From Nocardia crassostreae (GTDB lineage Bacteria; Actinomycetota; Actinomycetes; Mycobacteriales; Mycobacteriaceae): a DNA stretch of 64,000 nucleotides. The notes beneath the pieces were generated by a model. The model had not been told where the DNA came from and did not search any database. It worked only from the letters and a program-made list of their open reading frames with translations. Positions within the stretch are counted from its first letter, which is position 1, and each line of letters starts with the position of its first letter. Shown one piece after another: positions 63,715-64,000 of the stretch. The position numbers were made by a program, and so were the translations under genes. The DNA lies in contig NZ_BDCH01000020.1 in assembly GCF_001613405.1 (NCBI RefSeq), positions 186,001-250,000 on the forward strand, given 5' to 3'.

Positions 63715-64000
63715 ATGGCGAGTCTGTTTGTGAAGGTGCTCGAGGTGCATCAGTGGGTTTATGAGAAGAGTCGGGGGGTGGTGGGGCATCGGGTGTTGTT
63801 CGGGAATCCGACGTTGTTGTTGCGGACTGTGGGGCGGAGGACGGGGCGGGAGCGGACTTCGGCGCTGACTTATGCGCGGGATGGGCGGGATTATTTGGTT
63901 ACTGCGTCCAATGGGGGGTCGGCGCGGCCGCCGGGGTGGTTGGCGAATGTGAAGGCTTCGCCGGAGTGTGAGATTCAGGTGGGGACCAGGCGGGTGGCCG
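63715..64000 (+). CDS. F420-dependent nitroreductase-family (Ddn-like) protein, 5' part
   Basis: The first 95 codons of a deazaflavin-dependent nitroreductase-type protein cut by the window edge. The fold signature is RTVGRRTGRERTSALTYARDGRDYLVTASNGGSARPPGWLANVKASPECEIQVGTR, close to Ddn of mycobacteria. ATG 63715 has GGGAGG at good distance; ATG 63712 is too close. The family uses reduced F420 to reduce quinones or nitro compounds. Confidence 0.85.
   Translation, partial: MASLFVKVLEVHQWVYEKSRGVVGHRVLFGNPTLLLRTVGRRTGRERTSALTYARDGRDYLVTASNGGSARPPGWLANVKASPECEIQVGTRRVA

Noticed and set aside
1..64000. CRISPR arrays, insertion sequences or prophage genes
   Set aside because: No regularly spaced direct repeats, transposase motifs or phage structural proteins were seen in either strand.

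Overview
The window looks like chromosome of a high-GC mycolic-acid actinomycete, most probably Nocardia or a close relative. GC is high throughout and GTG/TTG starts are common. The smtB-zur-glyS neighbourhood matches the mycobacterial arrangement, and there is a four-gene conservon (cvnA-D) with paired P450s, an F420-type nitroreductase fragment and an actinobacterial NRPS. This is inference from gene content; no 16S rRNA is present.

Layout. 1-3.5 kb: zinc regulators (zur partial, smtB), a membrane-anchored protein and glyS. 3.7-18.2 kb: a small NRPS-associated protein and a giant NRPS read as C-A-T-E / C-A-T / C-A-T / C-T-TE, whose last module has no adenylation domain. 18.4-28.6 kb: a membrane sulfite-oxidase-like protein, a two-component system, a TPM-domain protein, an MBL-fold hydrolase, a YdcF protein, dgt, and the bioMNY-type biotin ECF transporter. 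28.7-36.7 kb: dnaG, tRNA-Asn, an alcohol dehydrogenase/acyl-CoA synthetase pair, an iodotyrosine-deiodinase-like flavoprotein and ctaG. 37.7-48.0 kb: a compact operon covering choline to glycine (choline oxidase, betaine aldehyde dehydrogenase, Rieske betaine demethylase, dimethylglycine oxidase, monomeric sarcosine oxidase, permease, IclR regulator). 48.2-54.1 kb: conservon cvnABCD plus CYP157-like and CYP154-like genes, overlapping end to end. 54.6-64 kb: quinone oxidoreductase, secreted beta-lactamase-like protein, MFS pump with MarR, secreted amidase, APC permease, epoxide hydrolase, a methyltransferase-like protein, tRNA-Met(CAT) and a truncated Ddn-type gene.

A striking global property is that about a dozen otherwise well-conserved genes are broken by one-base length changes, mostly in short runs of one base, or by single in-frame stops (NRPS amber at 15150, dimethylglycine oxidase opal at 39073, P450 amber at 49873-49871). 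Repairing one base restores family-typical protein in every indel case. The simplest reading is residual sequencing error in the assembly, so the genes marked pseudogene here may well be intact in the organism. The alternative, real gene decay, is hard to reconcile with lesions in housekeeping-like genes such as bioY.

The biologically richest parts are the NRPS, the choline-to-glycine operon with an inverted-repeat operator in front of its first gene, the P450-bearing conservon, and a pair of dispersed palindromic elements at 21.85 and 56.5 kb.
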